Source of the DNA: an uncultured Eubacteriales bacterium
GTDB lineage: Bacteria > Bacillota > Clostridia > Lachnospirales > Lachnospiraceae
DNA length: 8,092 bases
Reading direction: 5' to 3'
Assembly: GCA_900545455.1 (NCBI GenBank)
Contig: UQZF01000129.1
Span: 1-8,092, forward strand
Part shown: positions 6,348-8,092 of the stretch, one piece after another
Position numbering within the stretch: position 1 is the stretch's first letter
Layout: each line of letters opens with the position of its first letter
Program-made: the position numbers and the translations under genes
Notes under the pieces: generated by a model
Databases searched by the model: none
What the model was told of the DNA's origin: nothing
What the model saw: the letters and a program-made list of their open reading frames with translations, nothing else

Positions 6348-6917
6348 ATGAACAACACAGGTTACGCAAAGCTGGAAAAAAATCTTATTGATATTATAAA
6401 AGAGCAGCAGATAAAGCTGGGCTACTGCGATGAGGAGGTCAGGCTGTATTATCCGCTCTCGTCGCTCAATCATTTCTTTGGTGCGGATGATGATGCCGAG
6501 ACAATGCTTGAGAGGCTGCAACCCGCTAATCAGCCCGAGGAGTTTAAAGAAAAGCTCGGAAATGTAGAGGTTACACAGAACAAGGGACGTTTTTGCTTCC
6601 TGATTCCGAAGGAGGGCGGAAAATATGTCCATGAGAATGCGGCGGAGGACAGCTTTCTAGCCAAGCTCATAGCCTATGTCGGAGGGCATGACTGTACGAT
6701 GCAGGGAATATTTGATCTGTTTCACGTACACTCAGAAAACGTGGTTATTGAGAGGGCGGGGGACGACGAGTTTGACTATGTGGTGTATTTTGAACACGGG
6801 GCGGAGGACGGTCAGGATGAGGGCAGTGATGAGTATTACTACTGCTTTAAGGACGAGGGCTGCCACATAATATATCACAGGTTTCTGCCGGAGGATTACA
6901 GGGATTTGTTTAAATAA
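6348..6917 (+). CDS. DUF3877 family protein, 189 aa
   Basis: Function unknown. The N-terminus (YAKLEKNLIDIIKEQQIKLG, then VRLYYPLSSLNHFFG) matches what I remember of DUF3877, a family found mainly in Lachnospiraceae; this was not checked by search. The protein is acidic, soluble-looking and without signal peptide or membrane segments. Its middle (about 98-130) carries the mixed helix/strand segment FLAKLIAYVGGHDCTMQGIFDLF. The C-terminal third has an acidic stretch (about 157-168), then EYYYCFKDEGCHIIYHRF. No catalytic motif stands out. The ATG at 6348 follows AAAGGAG (6336-6342) by 5 nt. It lies 13 nt after truA in the same direction and is the likely last gene of the unit that starts at 4742. 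No hairpin terminator follows; the pheS-leader promoter begins 5 nt past the stop. Confidence 0.78.
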   Translation: MNNTGYAKLEKNLIDIIKEQQIKLGYCDEEVRLYYPLSSLNHFFGADDDAETMLERLQPANQPEEFKEKLGNVEVTQNKGRFCFLIPKEGGKYVHENAAEDSFLAKLIAYVGGHDCTMQGIFDLFHVHSENVVIERAGDDEFDYVVYFEHGAEDGQDEGSDEYYYCFKDEGCHIIYHRFLPEDYRDLFK

Positions 6918-6921
6918 AAGC

Positions 6922-6949
6922 TTGACAAAAACATTTCCTGTGATAGAAT
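6922..6949 (+). promoter_or_regulatory. SigA promoter for the pheS T-box transcript
   Basis: TTGACA (6922-6927), a 16-bp spacer and TAGAAT (6944-6949), with an upstream TG at 6941-6942 that makes an extended -10. Transcription should start near 6956. It lies only 5 nt past the stop of the preceding gene. Confidence 0.72.
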
Positions 6950-6955
6950 TTACAG

Positions 6956-7290
6956 TATCGTTGAGTGTTTTGAGACAGTAATCGGATATTCAACATTAAT
7001 ATGAAAAAGCTGTGAAGACGAAGATTATATAATGTCACATCTTATGGTGGTATTGTATGATGCAGTAGGCAGATATATTTCCGACAGAGAGAGCGAGTCA
7101 TCGGCTGGAAGCCCGCTCAGGTTCAGGTATCTGCTAAAGTTCCCGTCGGAGCTTCACTCTTGAAGGATTTCTTGTAGGGAGTGACGTATGTGCACGTTAC
7201 GCATTAATTGAGTGCCCGGTATGTCCGGGAATCAGGGTGGTACCGCGAGATTAAGCCTCGTCCCTCAGTCATGAGGGACGGGGTCTTTTT
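6956..7290 (+). promoter_or_regulatory. T-box leader responding to uncharged tRNA-Phe
   Basis: Couples pheS expression to uncharged tRNA-Phe. Stem I base: GTGAAG (7012-7017) with CTTCAC (7152-7157), next to a GA motif. Loop-E AGTA is at 7064-7067, followed by helix GCAGATA (7069-7075) with TATCTGC (7128-7134). The AG bulge AGAGAGAG is at 7086-7093. The specifier TTC (Phe) lies at 7140-7142 after AAAG, the same position as ACC after GAAG in the thrS leader. Stem III is CCCGG/CCGGG (7215-7229). The T-box core covers 7234-7247, with bulge TGGT (7238-7241) fitting a 3' end ACCA. The antiterminator pairs AGGG (7234-7237) with CCCT (7262-7265). About 45 nt between the GA motif and loop-E form an extra, unexplained segment, making this leader (about 335 nt) longer than the thrS one. 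Confidence 0.93.
7255..7290 (+). terminator. T-box regulatory terminator of pheS
   Basis: A 13-bp stem (7255-7267 with 7272-7284, two G-T pairs) with the 4-nt loop GTCA leads into TCTTTTT (7284-7290). Its 5' arm includes the CCCT used by the antiterminator. Confidence 0.92.
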
Positions 7291-7303
7291 AGTGTATAAA
7301 TCA

Positions 7304-7360
7304 GTCTCAAAGCATAAGCAGATGTATGCTTGCATACACATCTGCTTATGGTTTAGAGAC
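7304..7360. repeat. Long near-perfect inverted repeat between the pheS T-box terminator and pheS
   Basis: The arms 7304-7329 and 7332-7360 are complementary with a 2-nt turn. The core is a perfect 13-bp match (CATAAGCAGATGT with ACATCTGCTTATG), with ATGC/GCAT nearer the loop and GTCTC/GAGAC at the base. Interruptions are one 2-nt bulge, one 1-nt bulge and one mismatch. No T run follows, so it is not a normal terminator. It would be a very stable hairpin in the read-through pheS mRNA. It could be a small palindromic repeat element, an RNase processing or mRNA-stability site, or a protein binding site. Confidence 0.8.
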
Positions 7361-7410
7361 GATAACGGAAATGAGCAAGCAGGCTGACAAGCCGGATTGC
7401 GAATTTACGT

Positions 7411-7444
7411 CGAATTGCGAGAATGCGGAGCATGGAGCAATTCG
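7411..7444. repeat. Second inverted repeat in the pheS 5' untranslated region
   Basis: CGAATTGC (7411-7418) pairs with GCAATTCG (7437-7444), and an inner ATGC-GGA-GCAT hairpin (7423-7433) lies within the loop. It is 30 nt upstream of the pheS RBS. An imperfect direct copy of the left arm (GGATTGCGAATT, 7394-7405) lies just before it. Role unknown; there is no T run. Confidence 0.55.
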
Positions 7445-7486
7445 GGGTTATACACTAAACGTAAAGAAAAGAAAAGGAGAAACGAC

Positions 7487-8092
7487 ATGTTTAATGCAGA
7501 CGAATTGAAAAAGAAATTCTTAAACGACATTGAGACAGCCAGATCAGAGAGCCAGCTCTCCGACGTTTGGAAAGCCTATCTCAGCAAGAACGGTTCCGTG
7601 CAGGGACTTATGAACGGAATCAAGGAGGTTGCCAAGGAGGAGAAGAAAGCTTACGGGCAGTTCGTAAATGAGGTTAAGAGCTGGGTACAGGAGAAGTACG
7701 ATGAGAAGAAGAAGGAGATAGAGGAGCTCGAGCTTCAGCAGAAGTACGAGAGAGAGACTATCGATGTAACTGTTCCGGTTAAGACAAGACCTATGGGAAA
7801 TCTTCATCCGCTCACAGCCGTTAAGTATGAAATGATTAATGTGTTTGCCGGAATGGGCTTTGAGATTTTTGAGGGACCTGAGATAGAGGATGATGACCAC
7901 AACTTCACAAGACTTAATGTTTTAAAGGATCATCCGTCAAGAGATATGCAGGATACCTTCTGGCTCACCGACGATCTGCTTCTCCGTACACATACATCAC
8001 CGGGACAGATTCGTACAATGGATGCAAAGAAGCCTCCTATCAAGGTGCTGGTTCCGGGAAAGGTATTCCGTTCGGACTCGGATGCCACACAT
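7487..8092 (+). CDS. pheS: Phenylalanine--tRNA ligase alpha subunit, 5' part (cut by window edge)
   Basis: Catalytic subunit of the alpha2-beta2 enzyme that charges tRNA-Phe in the cytoplasm. The frame is open from 7487 to the last base: 202 codons of an expected 340 or so. The N-terminal helical tRNA-binding arm covers about 1-90 and is rich in Lys and Glu. The catalytic domain then begins with GNLHPLT (104-110), FEGPEIEDDDHNF (128-140), LNVLKDHPSRDMQDTF (143-158), LLRTHTSPGQIR (165-176) and the class II motif 2 GKVFRSDSDATH (191-202). Position 173 is Gly where I would expect the Val of TSPVQ. The ATG at 7487 follows AAGGAG (7474-7479) by 7 nt; a second ATG at 7494 is in another frame. Expression depends on the T-box at 6956-7290. 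pheT would be expected just beyond the edge. Confidence 0.95.
   Translation, partial: MFNADELKKKFLNDIETARSESQLSDVWKAYLSKNGSVQGLMNGIKEVAKEEKKAYGQFVNEVKSWVQEKYDEKKKEIEELELQQKYERETIDVTVPVKTRPMGNLHPLTAVKYEMINVFAGMGFEIFEGPEIEDDDHNFTRLNVLKDHPSRDMQDTFWLTDDLLLRTHTSPGQIRTMDAKKPPIKVLVPGKVFRSDSDATH

Noticed and set aside
7326..7508. 60-codon open frame between the pheS T-box and pheS
   Set aside because: It starts inside the long inverted repeat, has no convincing RBS, runs through the second hairpin and the pheS RBS, and ends inside pheS in another frame. Nothing in it resembles a leader peptide with Phe codons.

Overview
The window looks like chromosomal DNA from a Gram-positive clostridial bacterium, most likely Lachnospiraceae. 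The pointers are two T-box leaders upstream of aminoacyl-tRNA synthetases, strong SigA-type promoters (TTGACA with 16-17 bp spacers), AGGAG ribosome binding sites, a Cys/Gly-rich 'high-cysteine' small protein, a DUF3877-type protein and a PBECR4-like protein. These families are named from recalled sequence patterns; no database search was run. I see no transposase, integrase, CRISPR array, tRNA or rRNA.

Layout. At the left edge a strong hairpin (56-86) ends a minus-strand gene (103-360) for an 85-aa peptide with 15 Cys and 20 Gly and two copies of a Cys-Gly/hydrophobic module. It is divergent from a plus-strand pair: an NADP-type isocitrate dehydrogenase (506-1714) and a Cof-type HAD phosphatase (1738-2523). 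The divergent region holds a good SigA promoter whose -10 is covered by a perfect 13-bp palindrome. A new promoter at 2554 drives a threonine-type T-box leader (specifier ACC, bulge TGGA) and thrS (2902-4677). This ThrRS lacks the usual N-terminal TGS domain but keeps the editing, catalytic and anticodon-binding parts.

A second promoter (4742-4770) then drives an approximately 170-nt RNA that I cannot assign to a known class. It has an 11-bp hairpin whose loop can form a 6-bp pseudoknot, and it ends in a textbook intrinsic terminator directly before the ribosome binding site of a 197-aa PBECR4-like protein (4963-5556). That gene overlaps truA (tRNA pseudouridine synthase A, 5546-6334) by 11 nt, and truA is followed 13 nt later by a DUF3877-type gene (6348-6917). 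The RNA plus this three-gene set is the least explained part of the window.

The right end holds a promoter (6922-6949), a phenylalanine-type T-box leader (specifier TTC, bulge TGGT), about 200 nt of extra leader with a long near-perfect hairpin (7304-7360) and a smaller one (7411-7444), and the first 202 codons of pheS, cut by the window edge.

Together the plus-strand genes lean toward tRNA charging and modification (thrS, truA, pheS), with transcription attenuation as the recurring control mode: three promoter-leader-terminator units in about 5 kb. The icd/HAD pair and the minus-strand peptide are functionally separate.
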